A DNA stretch of 6,782 nt from Ktedonobacterales bacterium. Lineage in GTDB: Bacteria > Chloroflexota > Ktedonobacteria > Ktedonobacterales > JADMIN01. Within the stretch, counting starts at the first letter, position 1; each line of letters opens with the position of its first letter. Positions 1 through 5,740 of this stretch are shown one piece after another. The position numbers were made by a program, and so were the translations under genes. The stretch is taken from assembly GCA_025928125.1 (NCBI GenBank), contig JAICKD010000175.1:1-6782 (forward strand), given 5' to 3'. The notes below the pieces were generated by a model that was not told the DNA's origin, searched no databases, and saw nothing but the letters and a program-made list of their open reading frames with translations.

Positions 1-667
1 GCGAGGGGACGTTGTATCCGCTGGTTCACTCTTCTTCGCTGCCGACCAGTTGCAGCGGTTGTCTGATGACGCGGCCCGGTTGGTCGAAGACTACCACCGC
101 CAGTATCCGCTCCGCGCTGGCATGCCGCGCGAGGAGTGGCGCTCCCGCCTCCGTCTGACGTCACGCGAAGGTACAGAGGCTCTGGCGCGATTGGTGGCGA
201 TGGGTACGCTTGCGGAGACGCATAGTGGCCGTGGCGCGTTCGTTTGTATGCCGGACCACGCGCCCCACCTGACCCCACAGCAGCAGCAGGCGGTTGATGC
301 GTTGCTGGCGCGCTTTCGCCAGGAGCCGTTCGCTCCGCCGACACGGCTCGAGGTGGAGGATGCGCTGGGTGCGGAGGTCACGGCACTGTTGGTCGAGCAA
401 GGCGTGCTGGTGCGACTCAACGATTCGGTGCTGCTGGAACGCTCGGCCTATGTTGAAGCGCTACGGCGAATGGTGGAGCATCTGAGAACCCACGAATCGC
501 TGACAGTGGCCGATGCGCGCGATCTACTGGGGACGACGCGGAAATACATGCTGGCCCTCTTCGAGCATACCGACGAACGGCGCTACACCGTGCGTCGCGG
601 CGATGACCGCGTCCTCGGCCTGCAAGCGTCTGAGGTGGATACGCTGGCCCGGAAAATGACCGAGTGA
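1..667 (+). CDS. selB: Selenocysteine-specific elongation factor SelB, C-terminal part (5' end outside window)
   Basis: SelB is a GTP-dependent translation factor that carries Sec-tRNA(Sec) to UGA codons. Its C-terminal winged-helix domains bind the SECIS hairpin in the mRNA. Only this C-terminal region is visible. The frame is open to the left edge (first full codon at 2), giving 221 residues before TGA at 665-667. A TTG at 50 could be taken for a start but is almost certainly internal, because family-like sequence continues upstream of it. Diagnostic stretches are YHRQYPLRAGMPREEWRSRL, matching the SelB 'HPLRPGMPKEELRSRL' region, and near the end DLLGTTRKYMLALFEHTD followed by RRGDDRVLG, the signature of the last winged-helix domain. 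The GTPase domain lies outside the window. The gene implies selenocysteine use in this organism, but no tRNA-Sec or selA is seen here. The identification rests on recalled family motifs and is strong. Confidence 0.9.
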   Translation, partial: RGDVVSAGSLFFAADQLQRLSDDAARLVEDYHRQYPLRAGMPREEWRSRLRLTSREGTEALARLVAMGTLAETHSGRGAFVCMPDHAPHLTPQQQQAVDALLARFRQEPFAPPTRLEVEDALGAEVTALLVEQGVLVRLNDSVLLERSAYVEALRRMVEHLRTHESLTVADARDLLGTTRKYMLALFEHTDERRYTVRRGDDRVLGLQASEVDTLARKMTE

Positions 668-680
668 GGGCGCGCGCATG

Positions 681-710
681 TTGACAGCCCGGCTGCGGCT
701 GTGGTATATT
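681..710 (+). promoter_or_regulatory. Sigma70-type promoter of the tRNA-Asp unit
   Basis: A perfect -35 box TTGACA (681-686) and a near-perfect -10 box TATATT (705-710) are separated by 18 bp. The predicted transcription start is near 717, about 30 nt before the tRNA. The -35 box begins 14 nt after the selB stop, so the tRNA has its own strong promoter. The spacer contains a short CAGCC/GGCTG inverted repeat (685-689 and 697-701), which may be chance. Confidence 0.8.
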
Positions 711-723
711 CCGACGTGCCGTG

Positions 724-739
724 CCAATCGGTTGATTGG
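724..739 (+). other. Hairpin in the tRNA-Asp 5' leader
   Basis: CCAATC (724-729) and GATTGG (734-739) form a perfect 6-bp stem with a GGTT tetraloop, ending 7 nt before the mature tRNA 5' end. It would lie in the leader removed by RNase P. It could affect processing or keep the leader from pairing with the tRNA; no function is shown. Confidence 0.45.
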
Positions 740-746
740 TGGGCAG

Positions 747-823
747 GGACCCGTAGTGTAGCGGCCTAACACGCCGGCCTGTCACGCCGGAGACCGCGGG
801 TTCGAATCCCGTCGGGTCCGCCA
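747..823 (+). tRNA. tRNA-Asp (anticodon GTC), CCA encoded
   Basis: A full cloverleaf can be drawn. The acceptor stem is GGACCCG (747-753) with CGGGTCC (813-819), with discriminator G820 and encoded CCA (821-823). The D stem is GTGT (756-759) with ACAC (769-772). The anticodon stem is CCGGC (774-778) with GCCGG (786-790), around the loop CTGTCAC with anticodon GTC at 781-783. The T arm is GCGGG (796-800) with CCCGT (808-812), around the loop TTCGAAT. The discriminator G and the GTC anticodon are both expected for aspartate. It is a single tRNA with its own promoter directly upstream. No terminator is seen immediately after it; the nearest plus-strand one ends at 1103. Confidence 0.97.
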
Positions 824-896
824 GAATTTGCTCGTTATCTAACCGAGCGTAAGACCCCATCCTTGAGAGCTGGGAATAGAAGCGAGCCCTTGTTTG

Positions 897-917
897 TGGT
901 ATACTGCATCATATACC
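897..917 (+). promoter_or_regulatory. Extended -10 promoter overlapped by an inverted repeat
   Basis: TGG-TATACT (897-905) fits an extended -10 element (TGn plus five of six matches to TATAAT). No good -35 box lies at the usual distance. The same place holds an inverted repeat, GGTATA (898-903), 8-nt spacer, TATACC (912-917), so the half-sites flank the expected start near 912. This looks like a promoter with an overlapping operator for a dimeric repressor, but the repeat is short and could be chance. It would drive the non-coding stretch that ends at the terminator at 1068-1103. Confidence 0.4.
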
Positions 918-1103
918 GCAGGACCTGCGGGAATCTACGCCTGTGGAGCGGTGACGACAACCAAGCCACCAATGCTCGTGTAAGACGGTCACAGCGGACT
1001 CTGGTCTGTCTGGTTCGCGGTGAGCAGCCCAGGAATCCCCTGGTTTGAGCCATGGGGAGGGTCAATGCAGACTTGATGCATCCGCATTGAGTCTGTTTTC
1101 TTT
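912..1103 (+). ncRNA. Candidate small RNA of about 190 nt, family not recognised
   Basis: No protein gene is credible between the tRNA and the end of the convergent kinase gene, yet the stretch has a possible promoter at its left end and a strong plus-strand intrinsic terminator at its right end. Internal structure includes a hairpin CCGCAG-GAC-CTGCGG (916-930) and GTGAC (951-955) pairing with GTCAC (988-992). There is also a hairpin TCCCCTGG / CCA-T-GGGGA around TTTGAG (1036-1058). The length is in the range of 6S RNA, but I could not draw its rod with central bubble. SRP RNA (no GGAA-tetraloop domain IV), tRNA-Sec, tmRNA and RNase P RNA signatures were sought and not found. Alternatively, it is a long 3' trailer of the tRNA-Asp transcript. 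The start at 912 is a prediction. Confidence 0.4.
1068..1103 (+). terminator. Intrinsic (Rho-independent) terminator, plus strand
   Basis: CAGACTTGATGC (1068-1079) pairs with GCATTGAGTCTG (1084-1095) in a 12-bp stem (two G-T wobbles) with an ATCC loop, followed by TTTTCTTT (1096-1103). The T tract is on the plus strand only, so the element ends rightward transcription from the tRNA or small-RNA region. Its T tract overlaps the stop codon of the convergent kinase gene. The minus-strand reading has no T tract after the stem. Confidence 0.82.
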
Positions 1104-2082
1104 ATCGAGGCTGATCCTTCAGCATAGCTTCGACTTCCAGGCGTGTGGGTAGAGAGGGAGCCGCGCCTGGCCGAGTCGCGGTCAGAGCGCCCGCCGCGAG
1201 GGCGAATGCCATCGCTTCGTCTACAGCCAAACCCTCAGCCACTTTGCTGGCGAATGCTCCACAGAACGCGTCACCTGCGGCGGTTGCGTCCACCGCGCGG
1301 ACAGCGTACGCGGGCCAATTACGGTGAGCTATCGCGGTCGCACGGTCGGCTTCTGCGTCATTTCGCGTGCAGTGTGTTGCTCCCAACGCTCCAAGGGTGA
1401 TTACCACCTGCCTCGGACCACGCTGTAAGAGTGCTTGTGCCGCGAGTGCCGCGGGAGCAAACCCATCGACGGTCATCCCGGTAAGAAGGCCCGCCTCAAT
1501 CTCATTGACGATGAGAACGTCAGCTATCCGAAAGAGACGTTCGTCGAGCGAGACCTGAGGAACCGGCGCAAGGTTCAGGATAGTAGTCATGCGTAGGTCT
1601 CGCGCTCGCTGAAGGCCACGCACGACGCCACCCACTTCGGTCTCGCATTGCGCCAGAAAGACGCTCGGGCGCGCCTCGGCAGGGTCGGCGGCGATCTGGT
1701 CAAAGGCGGCGTCGACCATGACGGCGTCCAGCGCCATATTGGCCTGACGGATGCTGCCAATCATGTTCTGCCCATCAGCGATTCCCACCAGAACGCAGCA
1801 CACACCCGTCCCGAATCGTGCCTGTCGCGTGACGTGCGAGGTCTCCACGCCATCGGCCACAAGTGTCGCGTGCAGAAGGTCGCCGAGATGATCCTGACCG
1901 ATGCATCCAATCAAGCGGACATCCGCGCCGAGACGGCGCGCTGCGATGGCCTGGTTGAGTCCCTTGCCTCCCGCGAAAATATCAAAAGCCTCGCCAAGGA
2001 CGGTCTCGCCGGGAGTCGGAAGGTGGGGGATCTGGGCCACGTGATCGACGTTGAGGCTCCCTTGCACGAGCACACGCGCCAT
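1102..2082 (-). CDS. rbsK: Ribokinase-family (PfkB) sugar kinase
   Basis: This is a 326-residue cytoplasmic kinase of the PfkB superfamily that transfers phosphate from ATP to a sugar; ribose to ribose-5-phosphate is the best guess. Its length is slightly above typical ribokinase. Motifs in order are GSLNVD (8-13, substrate Asp13), PGETVLG (24-30), the glycine-rich AGGKGLNQA (37-45), N170-L-A-P, VNEIEAGLLTG (192-202), TLGALG (229-234), and the catalytic DATAAGDAF (265-273) with probable base Asp271. TRPGAAPSLPT near the C-terminus is also typical. Small departures are Leu42 where ribokinases usually have Ala, and RQAN (112-115) where PGAN is common; so another furanose or nucleoside substrate is possible. 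ATG 2080-2082 is the only likely start: an in-frame TAA lies at 2092-2094 and a strong SD precedes it. The stop is TAA. The gene follows the BNR gene on the same strand. Confidence 0.88.
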   Translation of the reverse strand: MARVLVQGSLNVDHVAQIPHLPTPGETVLGEAFDIFAGGKGLNQAIAARRLGADVRLIGCIGQDHLGDLLHATLVADGVETSHVTRQARFGTGVCCVLVGIADGQNMIGSIRQANMALDAVMVDAAFDQIAADPAEARPSVFLAQCETEVGGVVRGLQRARDLRMTTILNLAPVPQVSLDERLFRIADVLIVNEIEAGLLTGMTVDGFAPAALAAQALLQRGPRQVVITLGALGATHCTRNDAEADRATAIAHRNWPAYAVRAVDATAAGDAFCGAFASKVAEGLAVDEAMAFALAAGALTATRPGAAPSLPTRLEVEAMLKDQPR

Positions 2083-2086
2083 GTCC

Positions 2087-2093
2087 CCTCCTT
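2087..2093 (-). promoter_or_regulatory. Strong Shine-Dalgarno site of the kinase gene
   Basis: On the minus strand AAGGAGG lies 4 nt before the ATG at 2082, a near-perfect anti-16S match. With the in-frame TAA at 2092-2094, which overlaps it, this fixes the start. It predicts efficient initiation once the mRNA is made. Confidence 0.8.
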
Positions 2094-2127
2094 ACCTGAG
2101 CTTTCTTCGCGGATTTAGCGCACAAGG

Positions 2128-2176
2128 CGTCATCGGGCGCTGCGTTCCATAGCAAGCCTCCCAGCGCCCGATGACG
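2128..2176 (-). repeat. Perfect 15-bp inverted repeat (hairpin) between the BNR and kinase genes
   Basis: CGTCATCGGGCGCTG (2128-2142) and its exact reverse complement (2162-2176) enclose a 19-nt loop. Neither strand has a T tract after the stem, so it is not a standard intrinsic terminator. It occupies the 128-bp gap between two same-strand genes, where it could weaken read-through, protect an mRNA 3' end, or control the kinase leader. A second small repeat, AACTG-CCG-CAGTT (2177-2189), directly abuts it. No clear sigma70 promoter was found for the kinase in this gap, so co-transcription from the BNR gene through the hairpin is plausible. Confidence 0.75.
2130..2150 (-). CDS. Possible six-codon leader peptide (MERSAR) ahead of the kinase gene
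   Basis: On the minus strand GGAGG (2157-2161) sits in the loop of the 15-bp hairpin, 6 nt before an ATG at 2148-2150. The frame reads Met-Glu-Arg-Ser-Ala-Arg and stops at TGA (2130-2132). It therefore spans nearly the whole 3' arm of the hairpin and stops at its base, 47 nt before the kinase ATG. A ribosome on it would melt the stem. The geometry suggests a leader peptide or translational switch, but so short a frame with an SD can arise by chance. It shows no run of regulatory codons of one amino acid, apart from two arginines. Confidence 0.25.
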   Translation of the reverse strand: MERSAR

Positions 2177-2210
2177 AACTGCCGCAGTTACTGTCACTTA
2201 TCTCGTTGTA

Positions 2211-5200
2211 TCACTCGCCGACGGCTGGCAGGCCAGATGTCTGTACGAGTTTGTTGAATGCGGCCACATCGCCGTCGAGCAGCTCTTGCAACTGGCGTCG
2301 GACAGTAGCCGCCTGGTCACTGAGCGCCGCGAAGACCTCGAGTGCGCCCTGCGTTGGGACGTCGTCCGATTCATCGATCATCTCGCTCAACGTGGCCAGC
2401 TTCTCTTTGATGCGCGCCGGGCCAGGCTGAGGTTTGTCGGGATCGGGATGGATCAGCTGGCCCTCAAGCGCGGTGAACTTCTCCTTGAGCGGTCCAGCAG
2501 CCTCGACAATGCTCTCGTGGCCTGTGTCAGCCTTCGCGCGCTCTTCCCACGACGTCACCTGCTTGCGGAGTCGCCGAATGTGGTTGATGGTGCGATGCGC
2601 CTCATCCACCTCGTCGCGGATCTTACGCTTGAGGTCGAATTGCGCTTGAAGCTCCTCTGGCGTTACGGATAGGCGCGGGTCCGGCAGCACAGCGAAACGC
2701 TGGGTGACGGTGGTGTCGCCGACGGTCAGCCGTGCTTCATACTCGCCTGGCACTGCGCGCGCAGCCAGCCCCTCGAGGGCAATTCGGGCCTCCGCCTTCT
2801 CTTTCGGGTCCTGCTTCTCGGCCTTGTCGTCTTCCAATGCGGTTGGCGGCTCGCAGCGGAAGTCCCAGACAATCCGGTTCGCGCCCGGCTCCGTGGGAAG
2901 TTTCGCGCCGACCTCCGCCGTGCTCGTGAATGTGCGGATGATGTTGCCTTCGGCGTCGTGGATCGTCAGGGCCACAGTGTCCTCTGGCTTTTCGGCGAGC
3001 GCGTAGTGAACGATGACCCCATCGGGCGGGTTCTTGCCGCCGTCGATCAGCCTGCGCGTCTTCGCGCCAAAGGCGTCTTCGTCGTGACGGAAAGCCACCG
3101 TCACCGGGCCAGCCATGAGATAATCGACGTAGCCTGGCGTGCCTTCAGCTTCGGTGTACTCATAGAATCGATAGCGCGGAGTGTCGCGCGGTTTGTAGAG
3201 GACAACTGGCGCGTTGCTATCGGCCATCTGATGCAGCGGTGTGATGTCGTCGAGAATCCAGAACGAGCGCCCATGGGTGGCGACAATGAGGTCCGTGTTT
3301 TTCACGATCAGGTCGTGGACCGGTGTCACCGGGAGGTTGCTCTGGAAGGGCTGCCAGTTCACCCCGTCGTCAAACGAGATATACAGCCCGGTCTCCGTGC
3401 CACAGTAGAGTAGACCGTGCCGATTGGGGTCCTCGCGGATGACGCGTGTCAGGGCGCCGTCGGGCAGGTTGCTGGTAATTCTTGTCCATGTCGCGCCGTA
3501 GTCGCTGGTCTTGAAGAGATAGGGCGCGGTGTCATCAACTTTGTAGCATGTCGCGGCGAGATATGCCGTCGCGGGGTCGTGTGGCGACGGTTCGATGATG
3601 GAGACGAGCGCCCACTCAGGCAGCTCGGGCGGCGTGATGTTCTGCCAGGAGGCGCCGCCGTCGCTTGAGATGTGGACTAGTCCGTCGTCCGAGCCGACCC
3701 AGAAGACACCGCGTTCGTGGGGCGATTCGCGGAAGGCGAAGATAGTGCAGTAGATTTCCGCGCCGCTGTTGTCGTACGTGATTGGCCCGCCAGATGGTCC
3801 CTGCCGGTCCGGGTCGTTGCGCGTGAGGTCAGGGCTGATAACTTCCCAACTCGTACCCTCGTCGGTCGAGCGATGGACGTGATTCGAGCAGATGTAGAGC
3901 GCGTCGGGGTCGTGCTGCGAGACCTCCACCGGGAAGGTCCATTGGAAGCGATATTTCAGCGTGCTTGCGCCGACACCGGCTACGCTGGCGCTATGCACCT
4001 CTGGCCAAACGGTGATGTTGCGCTTCTGCCCGGTGTCGGGATTCCAGGCGATCAAGCGGCCATGTCCCGACCCCGTACCTATACCGCCGCCAAACACCAT
4101 ATGCGGTGGTTTGCGGCCGATGGCGATATAGCCGCTCTCGCCGCCACCTGGCTCGACGTAGTCCTTCCAGGTGATGGCGCCCTCGAAATCAATGCTAGGC
4201 AGGCGCATCGCCCAGTTGTCCTGCTGCGAGCCGTACACATTGTAGGGTACCTCGTCGTCGGCGACGACATGGTAGAACTGCGCGGTCGGCTGATTGAGGA
4301 TGGAGGACCACGTGCGCCCGCCATCGTACGTGACGCAGGCGCCCCCATCGTTGCCTTCGATCATACGATTCGGGTCACGGGGATCAATCCAGAGGCCGTG
4401 GTTATCGCCATGCGGTGTAGGAACCCCGATGAAGCTCTTGCCACCGTCAGTCGACTTCCAGCAGCGCAGGTTGAGGATCCAGACCGTGTCGGCGTCGCGC
4501 GGGTCAGCAAAGATATGCATGTAGTACCAGGGGCGTTTGCGCAGGTCCATCTTGTCGTTCACCCGTTCCCACGTCGCGCCCCAATCCTCAGAGCGGTAAA
4601 GGCCGCCTGCGTCCTTACCATCCTTGTCCGCCGCTTCCATAATGGCCCAGACACGGCCAGGTTGTGCGGGCGAGGCCGCCACACCTAACTTGCCGTAGAT
4701 GCCGCTCGATGGCAGCCCCTTCGCGCGCGAGATGTCTTCCCAGGTATCGCCGCCATCGGTCGAGCGCCACAGACCGGACTCTTCGCCGCCGCTGACCAGC
4801 GCATGGGGATAGCGCCGCGTCTGCCAGATGGTCGCATAGAGAATGTCCGGCTGGTTCGGGTCCATCGCAAGGTCAACCGCGCCAGCGTTCTCGCTCTTGA
4901 AGAGTACCTTCTGCCAAGATGCGCCACCATCGCGCGTGCGAAAGACACCACGCTCCGCATTCGGTCCCCAGGCATGGCCGAGTGCCGCTACATACGCGAT
5001 CTCAGGATTCGTTGGATGGACGATGATAGCGCCGATGTGGCGCGTATCCGCCAGGCCGACGTTACGCCACGTCGAGCCACCATCGTTGGATTTGTAAACA
5101 CCGTCACCATGCGAGACGTTGCCACGGATCGTCGCCTCGCCTGTACCAACGTAGATGACACCGGGCGATGATGGCGCTACGGCAATCGCGCCCACTGCGG

Positions 5201-5393
5201 ATGTCGTGAAATATCCGTCGGAGACGATCTCCCAGAGCGCGCCGCCGCTGGTGGTCTTCCATACGCCGCCAGCGCAGCCACCGAAATAGAATGTGCCAGG
5301 CTCGGTGGGGTGTCCGGCGACGGCGACCACCCGGCCGCCGCGATGCGGCCCAATAGAGCGCCACGAGAGCGAACGAAAGAGCTTGTCGTCCAT
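2211..5393 (-). CDS. Large BNR/Asp-box beta-propeller protein (sortilin/GH74-like, often annotated 'glycosyl hydrolase')
   Basis: This is a 1060-residue protein with eleven Asp-box motifs (S/T-x-D-x-G-x-T-W). They are centred near residues 47, 102, 153, 211, 268, 314, 355, 509, 576, 629 and 673 at roughly 50-residue spacing, as in beta-propeller blades. The first seven fit one propeller and the rest a second, more degenerate one, recalling GH74 and VPS10/sortilin folds. Family hallmarks include IGPHRGGRV (14-22), YVGTGEATIRGNVSHGDGVY (81-100), HGDNHGLWIDP (328-338), IEGNDGG (345-351) and ATHGRSFWILDD (705-716). A beta-sandwich follows (about 725-905, with PGEYEARLTVGD), then a charged helical tail with coiled-coil potential (911-1060). 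No signal peptide or membrane segment is seen. The ATG at 5391-5393 is fixed by an in-frame TGA at 5433-5435 with no start codon between, and SD GAGGA (5401-5405) lies 7 nt upstream. Substrate and catalytic residues cannot be assigned; glycan binding or hydrolysis is inferred. Confidence 0.85.
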   Translation of the reverse strand: MDDKLFRSLSWRSIGPHRGGRVVAVAGHPTEPGTFYFGGCAGGVWKTTSGGALWEIVSDGYFTTSAVGAIAVAPSSPGVIYVGTGEATIRGNVSHGDGVYKSNDGGSTWRNVGLADTRHIGAIIVHPTNPEIAYVAALGHAWGPNAERGVFRTRDGGASWQKVLFKSENAGAVDLAMDPNQPDILYATIWQTRRYPHALVSGGEESGLWRSTDGGDTWEDISRAKGLPSSGIYGKLGVAASPAQPGRVWAIMEAADKDGKDAGGLYRSEDWGATWERVNDKMDLRKRPWYYMHIFADPRDADTVWILNLRCWKSTDGGKSFIGVPTPHGDNHGLWIDPRDPNRMIEGNDGGACVTYDGGRTWSSILNQPTAQFYHVVADDEVPYNVYGSQQDNWAMRLPSIDFEGAITWKDYVEPGGGESGYIAIGRKPPHMVFGGGIGTGSGHGRLIAWNPDTGQKRNITVWPEVHSASVAGVGASTLKYRFQWTFPVEVSQHDPDALYICSNHVHRSTDEGTSWEVISPDLTRNDPDRQGPSGGPITYDNSGAEIYCTIFAFRESPHERGVFWVGSDDGLVHISSDGGASWQNITPPELPEWALVSIIEPSPHDPATAYLAATCYKVDDTAPYLFKTSDYGATWTRITSNLPDGALTRVIREDPNRHGLLYCGTETGLYISFDDGVNWQPFQSNLPVTPVHDLIVKNTDLIVATHGRSFWILDDITPLHQMADSNAPVVLYKPRDTPRYRFYEYTEAEGTPGYVDYLMAGPVTVAFRHDEDAFGAKTRRLIDGGKNPPDGVIVHYALAEKPEDTVALTIHDAEGNIIRTFTSTAEVGAKLPTEPGANRIVWDFRCEPPTALEDDKAEKQDPKEKAEARIALEGLAARAVPGEYEARLTVGDTTVTQRFAVLPDPRLSVTPEELQAQFDLKRKIRDEVDEAHRTINHIRRLRKQVTSWEERAKADTGHESIVEAAGPLKEKFTALEGQLIHPDPDKPQPGPARIKEKLATLSEMIDESDDVPTQGALEVFAALSDQAATVRRQLQELLDGDVAAFNKLVQTSGLPAVGE

Positions 5394-5450
5394 GCTGCTG
5401 TCCTCAATTCCGCTGAGCGTGTTCGATGCCCGTCAACACGGTATGATGGC

Positions 5451-5479
5451 ATTCTGACGCTGAAAGCGAGCAGTGTCAA
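5451..5479 (-). promoter_or_regulatory. Probable promoter of the BNR-repeat gene
   Basis: On the minus strand a perfect -35 TTGACA (5474-5479) is followed after 17 bp by CAGAAT (5451-5456), four of six matches to the -10 consensus. The start would be near 5444, giving a leader of about 50 nt before the ATG at 5393. It could also drive the kinase gene by read-through. Confidence 0.55.
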
Positions 5480-5539
5480 GATACTCGCCATGGTTGCAAT
5501 AGAATAACTTTGAGTCGGCAGTGATTGGCCAACTCGCGG

Positions 5540-5590
5540 CCGTATGTTCACGCCTACATGATACGGCAGACCCAAGTATGCTCAATACGG
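5540..5590. repeat. CCGTAT/ATACGG repeats, possible operator
   Basis: CCGTAT (5540-5545) and ATACGG (5561-5566) form an inverted pair with a 15-bp spacer. A third copy, ATACGG (5585-5590), lies 24 bp further on in direct orientation. The cluster sits between the two divergent promoters, a usual place for a shared regulator site. Six-base motifs recur by chance, so this is weak. No regulator gene is in the window. Confidence 0.3.
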
Positions 5591-5679
5591 TCCAGTCGAA
5601 AAACGGGCGCATTGCATGAGGTTGACGAGAAGCGTTCTTCGGCGCACGATATGTCACGCGGATTGGCTGGGATTGAGCC

Positions 5680-5688
5680 TGCTATCAT
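5680..5688 (+). promoter_or_regulatory. Possible extended -10 promoter of the beta-mannosidase gene
   Basis: TGC-TATCAT (5680-5688) is an extended -10 element with five of six -10 matches. GATTGG (5661-5666) lies 16 bp upstream as a weak -35. Transcription would start near 5695, about 46 nt before the ATG. An alternative, TTGACG (5622-5627), has no good -10 at the right spacing. Confidence 0.4.
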
Positions 5689-5740
5689 CACCCATCAATG
5701 ATCAGAAAACATAGAAACCACCTGGCGAAAAGAGGACACG

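Larger units (their letters stand above)
5394..5740. other. Divergent intergenic region, regulatory, no protein gene
   Basis: This 347-bp stretch separates the divergent BNR and beta-mannosidase genes. It is less GC-rich than the genes around it and holds candidate promoters for both. I see no convincing ORF: a 74-codon minus-strand frame (5433-5657) has no SD and no recognisable protein. It also contains an inverted CCGTAT/ATACGG pair plus a third copy of ATACGG, and the palindrome TTGGCCAA (5525-5532). Confidence 0.7.

Noticed and set aside
50..52. TTG as the start of a complete 205-residue protein
   Set aside because: The same frame is open to the window edge and the upstream residues continue SelB-like sequence, so this is an internal codon.
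830..848. GCTCG/CGAGC hairpin as a tRNA-Asp terminator
   Set aside because: The stem is short and imperfect, and it is followed by GTAAGACCCC rather than a T tract.
863..1048. A 61-codon plus-strand frame and a 76-codon minus-strand frame (835-1065) in the tRNA-kinase gap
   Set aside because: Neither has a ribosome-binding site or recognisable sequence. The region is better explained as non-coding, structured RNA.
824..1101. tRNA-Sec, 6S, SRP RNA, T-box or riboswitch in this stretch
   Set aside because: No TCA-anticodon cloverleaf, no SRP GGAA-tetraloop domain IV (only a partial AGCAGCC match at 1023-1029), no drawable 6S rod, and no plus-strand gene downstream for a riboswitch or T-box to control.
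1648..2118. A 156-codon plus-strand frame antisense to the kinase
   Set aside because: It is a shadow of the clearly conserved kinase frame, with no SD or protein motif.
2128..2176. Calling the 15-bp hairpin an intrinsic terminator of the BNR gene
   Set aside because: The bases after the stem on the minus strand begin CCTTGTGCGC, with no T tract; the plus strand has none either.
3717..4688. A 323-codon open frame on the plus strand
   Set aside because: It lies entirely antisense to the BNR gene, whose protein has unmistakable family motifs. The antisense product has no recognisable motif and is a by-product of high-GC codon use.
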